Assembly (NCBI GenBank): GCA_963724405.1
Contig: CAVRUQ010000003.1
Location: 682,001-746,000 of the forward strand
Source of the DNA: CAVQBJ01 sp963724405
GTDB lineage: Bacteria > Actinomycetota > Thermoleophilia > Solirubrobacterales > Solirubrobacteraceae
Direction: 5' to 3'
DNA length: 64,000 nucleotides
The translations under genes were made by a program, and so were the position numbers. The notes beneath the pieces were generated by a model. That model made no database searches and was not told the origin of the DNA. It was given only the letters and a program-made list of their open reading frames with translations. Positions within the stretch are counted from its first letter, which is position 1. Each line of letters opens with the position of its first letter. Positions 41,417 through 49,578 of the stretch are shown here, in pieces.

Positions 41417-42421
41417 ATGAAGGGACTGGTAGCCAAGCGCCTGCTCGCGGGGGTGGGCGTCCTGTTCGGTCTGGCGGTGATCGTCTTCATCCTGCAGGTG
41501 ATCATCCCGGCCAACCCGGCGAAGGCGGTGCTCGGTGCCGCCGCCTCGCCGGCGGCGGTCGCGGCCGAGGCTCACAAGCTCGGCTACGACCGCCCGGTCC
41601 CCGAGCGGTTCATCCTGTTCATGGGTCGCCTGCTGGAAGGCAACCTGCAGAACTCGCTGCGCACCCGCAACCCGGTCATCACCGACCTCGGCAACTACCT
41701 GCCGGCGACGGCCGAGCTCGCGCTCGCGGCCGCGTTCATCGCGCTCGGGCTCGGCTTCGCGATGGGGCTCGCGCTGGCCGGTGGCTTTCGCGGGCGCCAC
41801 ATCGTGCGCGGCATCCTCGTGGCCGGGGCGTCGATGCCGAGCTTCCTGCTCGCGCTGCTCGCCATCCTGTTCTTCTACAGCAAGCTGCACCTGCTGCCGG
41901 CGTCGGGGCGCCTCAGCGACACGATCATCCCGCCCGGCGGGCCGACCCGGCTGCTCCTCGTCGACTCGCTGCTGCACCTGCGCTTCGACGTGTTCTGGGA
42001 CGCCCTCCAGCACATCATCCTGCCCGCGACGGTGCTCGCGCTCGCCCCGGCGGTGGCGATCGGGCGAACGCTCAACGCGTCCCTCGAGCAGGCGATGCAC
42101 GAGGACTGGACACGCACCGCCCGCGCCAAGGGACTGCGGGAGCGCACGATCCTCGTCCGCCACGCGCTGCGCAACTCGCTCGGGCCCACGTTCACGATGG
42201 GCGGGCTGCAGCTCGGCTTCCTGCTCGGCGGCGTCGTCGTCGTCGAGCAGATCTTCGCCTGGCCGGGCATCGGCCTGTACACCGACCAGTCGATCCAGTA
42301 CGCGGACTACCCGGCCATCACCGGCGTCACGCTCGTGCTCGGCGCGACCTACGTGATCGTCAACCTGATCGTCGACCTCCTGCAGATCTGGGCCGATCCG
42401 CGCCTGCGCGCCGCGGTATGA
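41417..42421 (+). CDS. ABC importer permease, DppB type
   Basis: The 334-residue membrane protein starts KGLVAKRLLAGVGVLFGLAVIVF (helix 1). It has the DppB periplasmic region (AEAHKLGYDRPVPERFILFMGRLLEGNLQNS) and the EAA loop with WTRTARAKGLRERTILVRHALRNSLGP. These are the hallmarks of DppB/OppB. It starts 2 bp after the receptor stop and ends in ATGA with the first DUF1989 gene. Having the receptor gene between the two permease genes is less common than dppABCDF. Confidence 0.93.
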   Translation: MKGLVAKRLLAGVGVLFGLAVIVFILQVIIPANPAKAVLGAAASPAAVAAEAHKLGYDRPVPERFILFMGRLLEGNLQNSLRTRNPVITDLGNYLPATAELALAAAFIALGLGFAMGLALAGGFRGRHIVRGILVAGASMPSFLLALLAILFFYSKLHLLPASGRLSDTIIPPGGPTRLLLVDSLLHLRFDVFWDALQHIILPATVLALAPAVAIGRTLNASLEQAMHEDWTRTARAKGLRERTILVRHALRNSLGPTFTMGGLQLGFLLGGVVVVEQIFAWPGIGLYTDQSIQYADYPAITGVTLVLGATYVIVNLIVDLLQIWADPRLRAAV

Positions 42422-43110
42422 CGCTGTCCTTCGAGCTCCCGGCCGGAGCCAGCTTCTCCCACCGCGTCCGCCGCCACCAGGCGCTGCGGCTCACCGACCT
42501 CGAGGGGGGCGCCAACGTCACAGCGCTTCTCTACTCGGCTGAGAACCCGCTCGAGCGGTACAGCATGCCCGACACGCTCAAGGCCCAGCAGATCGCCCGT
42601 GTCGCGGGCGGCGACGCGCTGTTCTCGGACATGGGGCGCGTGCTCGCGCTCGTGACCGCGGACAGCATCGGGTGGCACGACCCGATCGGCGGGATCGGCC
42701 GCACCGAGATCGACGACGCCCGCTTCGGCGGGCCTCGCCGCTACCAGGAGCATCACAACGAGATGCGCCGCGGCGCCTACGAGCGGCTGCTCGTCGAGCT
42801 GGCCAAGCACGGTCTCGGCCCGCGCGACCTCGTGCCCGCGCTCAACTGCTTCTCGAAAGTGAGCGTCGAGGCGGACGGCGCGCTGCGCTTCCATCCGGGC
42901 CACTCGGCCGCCGGCGACCACCTCGAGCTACGGGCCGAGCTCGACCTCATCGCCGTGCTGTGCTCGTCCCCGCACCCGCTCGATCCCGGCCCGGACCATC
43001 CGGCCCGACGAGTGCGGGTCGAGGTTGGCCCCGCGAGCGGCATCACCGCAGCCGTCCCGCGCCCGGAGACCGAGCGCGGCCTGCGCAACGTCCTGGAGCA
43101 CCTCTACTGA
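42418..43110 (+). CDS. DUF1989 protein, urea-amidolyase-associated type 1 (carboxyguanidine deiminase subunit)
   Basis: The 230-residue protein matches the UAAP1 branch of DUF1989: LRLTDLEGGANVTALLYSAENPLERYSMPDTLKAQ near residue 25, then FSDMGRVLALVTADSIGWHDP, the metal-ligand candidate Cys in PALNCFSKV and AGDHLELRAELDLIAVL. In guanidine-assimilating bacteria two such proteins form carboxyguanidine deiminase (CgdAB), which turns carboxyguanidine into allophanate and ammonia. It is followed by the second subunit gene with a TGATG junction. His in SIGWHD and Cys in ALNCFSK look like zinc ligands (inferred). Confidence 0.88.
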   Translation: MTLSFELPAGASFSHRVRRHQALRLTDLEGGANVTALLYSAENPLERYSMPDTLKAQQIARVAGGDALFSDMGRVLALVTADSIGWHDPIGGIGRTEIDDARFGGPRRYQEHHNEMRRGAYERLLVELAKHGLGPRDLVPALNCFSKVSVEADGALRFHPGHSAAGDHLELRAELDLIAVLCSSPHPLDPGPDHPARRVRVEVGPASGITAAVPRPETERGLRNVLEHLY

Positions 43111-43721
43111 TGACGGCGCTGCACGACCTCGAGCTGCCCGCGGGCGAGGGGTGGATCGGCGAGATTCCCGCCGGCGGCGGGCTGCGCATCACCGACCTGC
43201 ACGGCAACCAGGCGGTTGACACCCTGTTCTGGGACGCCGCCGACTACGCGCAGCGCTACGACCCGGCGGCGACGATCGTGGGCCAGGGCAACGCGTACCT
43301 CACGCGGGGAACCGTTCTGCGCAGCTGCGCGGGCGCACCGCTGCTGACGATCACCGAGGACACCTGTGGGCGCCACGACACGCTCGGCGGCGCGTGCGCG
43401 CAGGAGTCCAACGACGTGCGCTACGGGCGGCACACGCGCTTCATGCACAGCTGCCGCGACACATTCCTGCTGCTCGCTGCGCAGTGGGGTCGCGGCCTGA
43501 CCAAGCGCGACGTCGGGCCGAACATCAACTTCTTCATGAACGTCCCGGTCACCGCGGACGGACGGCTCACCTTCGAGGACGGCATCTCCGCGCCGGGCAA
43601 GATCGTCGCCCTGCGGGCCGAGCGCACGGTGCTCGCGGCGCTCTCCAATTGTCCGCAGCTGAACAACCCGTGCAACGGCTACAACCCAACGCCCGTGCGC
43701 CTGGAGGTGTGGGGGCCATGA
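43110..43721 (+). CDS. DUF1989 protein, urea-amidolyase-associated type 2 (carboxyguanidine deiminase subunit)
   Basis: The 203-residue protein matches the UAAP2 branch: LRITDLHGNQAVDTLFWDAADYAQRYDP near residue 24, TVLRSCAGAPLLTITEDTCGRHDTLGGACAQE near 72, and NINFFMNVPVTADG with SNCPQLNNPCNGYNPTP near the end. The Cys/His set (ITEDTCGRHD, CNGYNPTP) is the likely metal site. It would be the partner of the protein encoded just upstream, forming the deiminase that makes allophanate for the AtzF encoded two genes later. The start overlaps the previous stop by 1 nt, and the end overlaps the carboxyltransferase start as ATGA. Confidence 0.88.
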   Translation: MTALHDLELPAGEGWIGEIPAGGGLRITDLHGNQAVDTLFWDAADYAQRYDPAATIVGQGNAYLTRGTVLRSCAGAPLLTITEDTCGRHDTLGGACAQESNDVRYGRHTRFMHSCRDTFLLLAAQWGRGLTKRDVGPNINFFMNVPVTADGRLTFEDGISAPGKIVALRAERTVLAALSNCPQLNNPCNGYNPTPVRLEVWGP

Positions 43722-45631
43722 CCGTGTCCGTCCTGCGCGCAGGCATGCTCACCACCGTCCAGGAATGGCCCGGGCGCGTCGGCTGCTGGGCGGTCGGCGT
43801 GCCGCCGTCCGGGCCGATGGATGATCTGGCCTTCCGGGCGGGCAACCGGTTGGTCGGCAACGCCGAGGGGGCGGCGGGGCTGGAGGTCACGCTCAGCGGT
43901 CCGACGCTGCGCAGCGACCGGACGCTCACGGTGGCGGTCACGGGAGCCGCGATCGACCTGGAGGTGGGCGGGGTGCCCGCGCCCATGTGGGCACCGCTGA
44001 CGCTGCCCGCGGGCGCTGAGCTGCGGCTCGGGCGGATCAGGGGCAGCGGCGCTCGCGGCTACGTGCTCTTCGGCGGCGGCCTGACGACTGCGGTTACGCT
44101 CGGGAGCCGCGCCACCTTCGTGGCCGGCGGCCTGGGGCGCGTGCTCGCGCGGGGCGATGAGCTATCCGTCGGCGGTGGCGCATCGCCGACGCCACACTCG
44201 CTCCCTGTCGGGCCGGCCGAGGCGCCGGCGGCACCGGCGCCCGGTCGACCGGCCCAGTGGCGCTGCGACGGGGTGTGGACACTGCGCGTCATGCTCGGCC
44301 CGCAAGGTGCGCCCGACCCGTTCGACGCGCTCGACCTGCGGCGACTGCTCGCGGCCGCGTGGCGCGTTCACCCCCACTCCGACCGTACCGGCGTTCGTCT
44401 CGAGGGTCCGACGCCGCGCTGGACGCGGCTCGACGGCGGCGACGCGGGCCTGCATCCATCCAACCTGCACGACAACGCCTACGCGCTCGGCGCGGTCACG
44501 TTCGCCGGCGACCAGCCGCTCATCATCGGCCCCGACGGGCCGAGTCTCGGAGGCTTCGTCGCCCCCGCCTGCGTGATCGGCGCCGACCACTGGAAGCTCG
44601 GCCAGCTGCGACCGGGCGACGAGGTGCGCTTCGACGTCGTCGGCGGCAGCCGGCGCAAGCGGGTGCTCGCCCGGACGACCGTTGACGCCGACGGCACCGG
44701 CGTCGTCGTACAGGCGGCGGGCGAGCGCAACGTGCTCGTGGAGTTCGGCCCGCCCGAGCTCGACTTGGCCATGCGCGTGCACGCCCATTCGCTGCACGAC
44801 GCGCTCGAGGGCCTCGACGGGGTGCTCGACCTCACCGCCGGCATCCGCAGCCTGCAGGTCCACTTCGATCCCGACCACCTGGCCCGCCGACGACTGCTCG
44901 ACCTGCTCGTCGCCCGCGCGAGCGAGCTGCCGGACCCGGCGACGGTGGTGATCCCGGCACGCTCGGTCGAGCTGCCGCTGTGCTTCGACGACCCCGCCGC
45001 CCAAGAGGCCGTCGATCGTTATTCGGAAACCGTGCGCGCGGACGCGCCGTGGTGTCCGAGCAACCTCGAGTTCATCCGCCGCGTCAACGGCCTGCCCGAC
45101 GTCGACGCGGTCCGCGAGATCGTGTTCGCCGCCACCTATCTGGTCATGGGGCTCGGCGACGTGTACCTCGGCGCGCCGGTCGCGGTCCCGCTCGACCCCC
45201 GCCATCGCCTCGTCACCACGAAGTACACGCCGCCGCGCACCTGGACGCCCGAGAGTGCGGTGGGCATCGGCGGCACCTACCTGTGCGTATACGGGATCGA
45301 GGGGCCGGGCGGCTATCAGCTTGTCGGGCGCACGTTGCCGATGTGGGACCGCAGCGGGCACGCGCCGGACTTCGAGCCCGGCCGCCCCTGGCTGCTCCGC
45401 GCGTTCGACCAGCTGCGCTTCGTCCCTGTGGAGGCCGAGGAGCTGCTCGAGCTGCGCGCATCATTCGCGGACGGACGCCACCGGCTCCAGGTCCGCGAGC
45501 AACCGTTCCGTCTCGCCGACGCCCTGGCCGGTCTCCGCGGGGCCCGCGAGGAGATCGAGGCCGTGCTGCGTGCGCGCCAGCGCGCCTTCCGCGAGGAGCG
45601 GCGGCGCTGGACGGAGGCGCTGCCGGCGTGA
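43718..45631 (+). CDS. Urea/guanidine carboxylase carboxyltransferase half (AHS2-AHS1) without biotin carboxylase or carrier domain
   Basis: The 637-residue protein has an AHS2/KipA-like domain (about 1-310: GMLTTVQEWPGRVGCWAVGVPPSGPMD, and later GFVAPACVIGADHWKLGQL) followed by an AHS1/KipI-like domain (about 325-600: DVYLGAPVAVPLDPRHRLVTTKY, TWTPESAVGIGGTYLCVYG, GPGGYQLVGRTLPMWDR, FDQLRFVPVEAEELLELR). Those AHS1 motifs are of the urea-carboxylase type rather than 5-oxoprolinase KipI. It ends at RAFREERRRWTEALPA, where a biotin carrier domain would normally begin. The ATP-grasp biotin carboxylase half is also absent. It could work with a biotin carboxylase encoded elsewhere, or have a new role. 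Confidence 0.88.
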   Translation: MTVSVLRAGMLTTVQEWPGRVGCWAVGVPPSGPMDDLAFRAGNRLVGNAEGAAGLEVTLSGPTLRSDRTLTVAVTGAAIDLEVGGVPAPMWAPLTLPAGAELRLGRIRGSGARGYVLFGGGLTTAVTLGSRATFVAGGLGRVLARGDELSVGGGASPTPHSLPVGPAEAPAAPAPGRPAQWRCDGVWTLRVMLGPQGAPDPFDALDLRRLLAAAWRVHPHSDRTGVRLEGPTPRWTRLDGGDAGLHPSNLHDNAYALGAVTFAGDQPLIIGPDGPSLGGFVAPACVIGADHWKLGQLRPGDEVRFDVVGGSRRKRVLARTTVDADGTGVVVQAAGERNVLVEFGPPELDLAMRVHAHSLHDALEGLDGVLDLTAGIRSLQVHFDPDHLARRRLLDLLVARASELPDPATVVIPARSVELPLCFDDPAAQEAVDRYSETVRADAPWCPSNLEFIRRVNGLPDVDAVREIVFAATYLVMGLGDVYLGAPVAVPLDPRHRLVTTKYTPPRTWTPESAVGIGGTYLCVYGIEGPGGYQLVGRTLPMWDRSGHAPDFEPGRPWLLRAFDQLRFVPVEAEELLELRASFADGRHRLQVREQPFRLADALAGLRGAREEIEAVLRARQRAFREERRRWTEALPA

Positions 45632-47304
45632 CCGGCCCGCGCGAGGCGCTGATGCGCGGCCACCGCCGGGCCGCTGCGAGCGCGCAGCCGGCCTGGATCA
45701 CGCTGCTCGAGTCCGAGCGCCTGCTCGCGGCGCTCGCCGCCGCCGACCCCCGCCAGCCGCTCTACGGCTGGCCGGTGGCGATCAAGGACAACATCGATCT
45801 GGCGGGCTCGGCCACCACCGCCGGCTGCCCGGCCTTCGCCTACACGCCGCAGCGCAGCGCGGGCGTCGTCGAACGGCTGATCGCCGCCGGCGCCATCCCG
45901 GTCGGCAAGACGAACATGGACCAGTTCGCGACCGGCCTGGTCGGGACGCGGACGCCATACGGCGCCTGCCACAGCACGGCCGACCCGCGCTACGTCTCGG
46001 GCGGCTCGAGCTCCGGGTCGGCGGTCGCCGTGGCCGAGGGTCACGTGCGCGTCGCGCTCGGCACCGACACGGCCGGATCGGGGCGCGTGCCCGCGGCCTG
46101 CAACGAGATCGTCGGACTGCGCCCGAGCCTCGGTCGCGTCAGCGCACGTGGGGTCGTGCCGGCATGCCGCACCGTGGACACCGTGTCGATCTTCGCCCGC
46201 GACGTCGCCGACGTCGCCGCCGTGTTCGCGGTCGCCGCCGGATATGACGAGGACGATCCGTTCTCGCGGGCGGTCGCGCCGCTGCCCCTGGCCGGCGAGC
46301 GGCCGGCGGTTGCCGTGCCCGCGGCGCTCGATTTCGCCGGCGACCGCGAGGCCCAGGGGGCCTTCGAGCGCGCCCGCGACGAGGTCGCGGATCGCGGGTG
46401 GCGTGTCGAGGAGGTGGATCTCGATCCGTTCCTGCGCGCCGGGAGCCTCCTCTATGACGGTCCGTGGTTGGCCGAGCGCGTCGCCGCCGTCGGGGCGTTC
46501 CTGGCCGCGCACCCGGGCGACGTCGATCCGGTGGTCGCCGATGTGATCGCCGGCGGACGGCGACCGTGCGCGGTGGACGCCTTCCGCGGCTTCTACGAGC
46601 TCGCCGAGCTCCGCCGGACGACATCCACGGTGTGGACACGCTCCGACGCGCTGCTGCTACCGACCACGCCAACGATCTACACCCACGCCGAGATCGCGTC
46701 CGACCCCGTGGGCCGCAACGCCACGCTCGGCCGGTTCACGAACTTCGCCGGGCTGCTCGACCTCTGCGCGCTCGCGCTGCCCGGGCCGCGGCGCGCCGAC
46801 GGTCTCCCGTTCGGGATCTCGCTGCTGGCACCGGCGGGCGGCGACGAACGCCTGCTGTCGCTTGGCGCCCGGCTGCGCGGGGAGGCCGATGCGGCGTCGG
46901 GGCGCGCCGCCCGACCGCCTGACGATCTCCCACTCGCGGTCGTGGGCGCGCATCTGAGCGGCGAGCCGCTCAACGGCGAGCTGACCCGCCGCGGTGCGCG
47001 GCTGCTGCGGTGCTGCCGCACCGCGCCGCACTACCGCCTGTACGCGCTCGCCGGTGGTCCGCTGCCGCGCCCGGGGCTCGTCGCCTCGGACGCCGATGGT
47101 CCCGGGATCGAGGTCGAGGTCTGGGGCTGCAGCCCGACCGCGCTCGGTGAGATCACGGCCAGCCTGCTCCCCCCGCTTGCCCTCGGGCGCATCGATCTCG
47201 AGGACGAGACATCGGTCACGGGCTTCGTCTGCGAACCCCGTGGCCTGTCCGGAGCGCTCGAGATCACGCACCTCGGCGGCTGGCGAGCCCACGTCCATGC
47301 CTGA
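45628..47304 (+). CDS. atzF: Allophanate hydrolase
   Basis: The 558-residue protein has an amidase-signature domain with catalytic Lys53 (PVAIKDNIDLAG), cis-Ser127 (SGGSSSGSAVAV) and nucleophile Ser151 (LGTDTAGSGRVPAA). A C-terminal domain of about 120 residues begins LPLAVVGAHLSGEPLNGEL and is specific to AtzF-type allophanate hydrolases, where it removes the second amide. The enzyme turns allophanate into ammonia and CO2 in the cytoplasm and completes nitrogen release from guanidine, urea or biuret. The GTG start overlaps the previous stop. The next gene starts 8 bp before this stop. Confidence 0.95.
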   Translation: MTGPREALMRGHRRAAASAQPAWITLLESERLLAALAAADPRQPLYGWPVAIKDNIDLAGSATTAGCPAFAYTPQRSAGVVERLIAAGAIPVGKTNMDQFATGLVGTRTPYGACHSTADPRYVSGGSSSGSAVAVAEGHVRVALGTDTAGSGRVPAACNEIVGLRPSLGRVSARGVVPACRTVDTVSIFARDVADVAAVFAVAAGYDEDDPFSRAVAPLPLAGERPAVAVPAALDFAGDREAQGAFERARDEVADRGWRVEEVDLDPFLRAGSLLYDGPWLAERVAAVGAFLAAHPGDVDPVVADVIAGGRRPCAVDAFRGFYELAELRRTTSTVWTRSDALLLPTTPTIYTHAEIASDPVGRNATLGRFTNFAGLLDLCALALPGPRRADGLPFGISLLAPAGGDERLLSLGARLRGEADAASGRAARPPDDLPLAVVGAHLSGEPLNGELTRRGARLLRCCRTAPHYRLYALAGGPLPRPGLVASDADGPGIEVEVWGCSPTALGEITASLLPPLALGRIDLEDETSVTGFVCEPRGLSGALEITHLGGWRAHVHA

Positions 47305-48319
47305 GCTGCATCATCTGCCGGCGCGGCCGGACACCGTGCACTGGGGCTACTTCGACCCGGCTCTGCCGCCGGTCCTCACCGTGAACTCGGGCGATCTCGT
47401 CCGCCTGGAGGCCATCACGCACCACGCCGGCGACGCCCCCGACCTGCTCATGGACGAGCCCATCGAGGCCATCTTCGAGGCGGTCCGGGACCGTGGCCCC
47501 GGACCGCACCTGCTCACCGGGCCGATCGCCGTCGAGGGTGCGCGTCCGGGCGACGTCCTCGAGGTGCGCATTCTGGGCGCCGAGCCGCGGCTGCCCTTCG
47601 GGTCGAACCTCGCCGCCCACTGGGGCCAGCTGTACGGGGACTTCGGCAAGGAGCGTGTGACGATCTACCGGTTCGACTCCGACGCCCGCATCGGGCGGGC
47701 ACTGTTCGCCTACGACTGGACGGCCACCCCGCTCGCCGATGCGCCCGGAACGATCGTCGCGCCCAACCCGGCGGCACGCGAGCCCGCCCTCGCCGGCGTG
47801 CAGGTGCCGCTGCGACCGCACTTCGGGACCATGGGGCTCGCGCCGGCCGCTCCGGGACGCACGAGCTCGATCCCGCCCGGCGACCACGGCGGCAACATCG
47901 ACAACTGGCGGATCGGGGCCGGCGCGACGATGTACTACCCGGTGCAGGTGACGGGCGCGTTGTTGTCGGTCGGCGACCCACACGTCTCCCAGGGCGATGG
48001 CGAGGTGAGCGGCACCGCGCTGGAGTCCTCGCTCAATGGGCTGCTGCAGTTGACCGTGCGCCGCGACCTGCCGTACACCGTGCCGGTGCTCGAGGACGCC
48101 ACGCACCTGCTCGTGCACGGCTTCGGCGACGACCTCGACGAGGCGATGCTCGCCGCCAGCCGGCGCGCGCTCACCGTGCTTGGTGACCGCTACGGCCTGT
48201 CCCGCGACGACGCCTACTCGCTGGCCAGCGTCGCCGCCGACTTCACCGTGACGCAGGTGGTGGACGGCCGCCACGGGGTGCACGCCAGCCTCGCCAAGTC
48301 GATGTTCCCGCGGCTGTGA
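47297..48319 (+). CDS. Acetamidase/formamidase family protein
   Basis: The 340-residue protein has the FmdA/AmdA pattern: HHLPARPDTVHWGYFDPALPPVLTVNSGD at the N-terminus, GPIAVEGARPGDVLEVRI near residue 75, PRPHFGTMGLAP-like text that reads RPHFGTMGLAPAAPG, IPPGDHGGNIDNWRIGAGAT near 195, and SVGDPHVSQGDGEVSGTALE near 225. Members hydrolyse short amides to ammonia and acid, with metal ligands in the GDxHxxQGDGE stretch, all present. It is not part of the known guanidine carboxylase pathway. It may remove a formyl or acyl group or process a side product. It is coupled to atzF and ridA. Confidence 0.9.
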   Translation: MPELHHLPARPDTVHWGYFDPALPPVLTVNSGDLVRLEAITHHAGDAPDLLMDEPIEAIFEAVRDRGPGPHLLTGPIAVEGARPGDVLEVRILGAEPRLPFGSNLAAHWGQLYGDFGKERVTIYRFDSDARIGRALFAYDWTATPLADAPGTIVAPNPAAREPALAGVQVPLRPHFGTMGLAPAAPGRTSSIPPGDHGGNIDNWRIGAGATMYYPVQVTGALLSVGDPHVSQGDGEVSGTALESSLNGLLQLTVRRDLPYTVPVLEDATHLLVHGFGDDLDEAMLAASRRALTVLGDRYGLSRDDAYSLASVAADFTVTQVVDGRHGVHASLAKSMFPRL

Positions 48320-48711
48320 CGGTCCAGCGGTTCACCTTCGGCCCCGAGCAGGGCGTGCCGGCCCCCGTCGCACCGTACGCACACGCCACGGCTCACGGCG
48401 GCCTGCTCGCCGTCACCGGGCAGATGCCGATCGACCCCGCCAGCGGCGCGCTCGTCTCGGGCGGCGTTGCCGAGCAGACCAACCAGGTGATGCGCAACCT
48501 GACTCGCGTGCTCGAGCTGTGCGGCGCCACCCTGGCCGGGGTCCTCCATGCTCGCGCCTACCTCGTGTCGATGGAGCTGTTCGCGCCCTTCAACGCCGCC
48601 TACGAGGGCTGGTTCACGCCCGCAACGCTGCCCGCACGCACGTGCGTGGCGGTCAGCGGCCTGGCCGTCGGGGCACTCGTCGAGGTCGACCTGCTGGTGG
48701 CGCGCCCGTGA
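48316..48711 (+). CDS. ridA: RidA/YjgF family reactive-intermediate deaminase
   Basis: The 131-residue protein has the RidA fold marks: GGLLAVTGQMPIDPASGALV, QTNQVMRNLTRVLELCGATL and the C-terminal LPARTCVAVSGLAVGALVEVDL. The catalytic Arg (PARTCV) and the Glu (LVEVD) of archetypal RidA are both present, so it could hydrolyse reactive enamine/imine intermediates or carbamate-like species. In pyrimidine and ureide operons such proteins remove toxic amino-acrylate-type intermediates. The GTG at 48316 overlaps the amidase stop, and its own stop overlaps the next GTG. Confidence 0.9.
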   Translation: MTVQRFTFGPEQGVPAPVAPYAHATAHGGLLAVTGQMPIDPASGALVSGGVAEQTNQVMRNLTRVLELCGATLAGVLHARAYLVSMELFAPFNAAYEGWFTPATLPARTCVAVSGLAVGALVEVDLLVARP

Positions 48712-49511
48712 GCGTCGTGCTCGAGGCGCTCCCCCTGACGCTCGGCGCCGAACGGCTGCCGATCGCCTACTCGCTGCACGGCGACACCTCGGGCCGGTTC
48801 ATCGAGGAGCCGGTGACCGCAGTGCTGCTGCTCTGCACCGACGGGCCGCGACTCATCGACACCGGCTTCAACACCGCGCTCATCCGCGACCGGTGGCTGG
48901 GGAAGCGGCTGCACGGCCGCAACGGGGACATCACGGCGCTGTTGCCCGACGGCGTCGAGGAGCCGCTCCTCTCCGAGCTCGAGCGACACGGCGTGTCCGT
49001 CGAGGAACTCGTCGACGTGTACCTGTCGCACCTGCACAACGACCATGCCGGCGGACTGCGTCTGCTGCCGGCCGGGCTGCCGCTCACCGTCGCGCGAGCC
49101 GAGCTCGAGTACGGCCTGGCCGACCACCCCTTCCCCGAGCGGCACGGCATGTTCCGAATCGACTTCGACGATCCCGAGCTGAACTGGCGCCTGCTCGACG
49201 GCGACGGCGAGTTGTGCCCGGGCGTCCGCGCGCTGTCCAGCCCCGGGCACACCCCCGGCCACATGAGCTTCGCGGTCCGACTCCTCGACGGCCGCGGCTA
49301 CCTGTTCGCGTTCGACGCCGCCGACCTGCAGCAGAACATCGACGAGGAGATCGGGCCCGGCGGCTTCGTGCACTGCGAGGCTGATCGCCCGCTCGCGTCG
49401 CTGCGGCGCCTGAAGCAGATCGCTGCCGCGGAGTCCATGCGGATGCTGCCCGGGCACGACCCGGTGGTGTGGCCCGCGTTCGCGGCCGAGATCGCCCGCC
49501 GCGGCGGCTGA
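48708..49511 (+). CDS. MBL-fold hydrolase, N-acyl homoserine lactonase-like
   Basis: The 267-residue protein has the lactonase-type metal motif YLSHLHNDHAGGLRLL near residue 106, a second ligand in LSSPGHTPGHMSFAV near 178, Asp in YLFAFDAADL and a final His in MLPGHDPVVW. This is the di-zinc AHL-lactonase/glyoxalase II-like set. It could hydrolyse a cyclic or lactone intermediate. It is the last gene of the riboswitch-controlled operon. It overlaps ridA as GTGA and is followed by 67 bp before a convergent glycosidase gene. No clear terminator hairpin is seen in that gap. Confidence 0.88.
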   Translation: MSVVLEALPLTLGAERLPIAYSLHGDTSGRFIEEPVTAVLLLCTDGPRLIDTGFNTALIRDRWLGKRLHGRNGDITALLPDGVEEPLLSELERHGVSVEELVDVYLSHLHNDHAGGLRLLPAGLPLTVARAELEYGLADHPFPERHGMFRIDFDDPELNWRLLDGDGELCPGVRALSSPGHTPGHMSFAVRLLDGRGYLFAFDAADLQQNIDEEIGPGGFVHCEADRPLASLRRLKQIAAAESMRMLPGHDPVVWPAFAAEIARRGG

Positions 49512-49578
49512 GTGTTTACCGCCTGGCGCCCAAGCGACGGCAGTTACTGCACCGGCGCCGCCGCGCCCGGGACCGTGG

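Noticed and set aside
43718..45631. Assignment as 5-oxoprolinase subunits (PxpC-PxpB fusion)
   Set aside because: The AHS1 part has urea-carboxylase-type motifs (TWTPESAVGIGG, GGYQLVGRTLPMW) and no PxpA gene is nearby. It is kept only as a mechanistic alternative.
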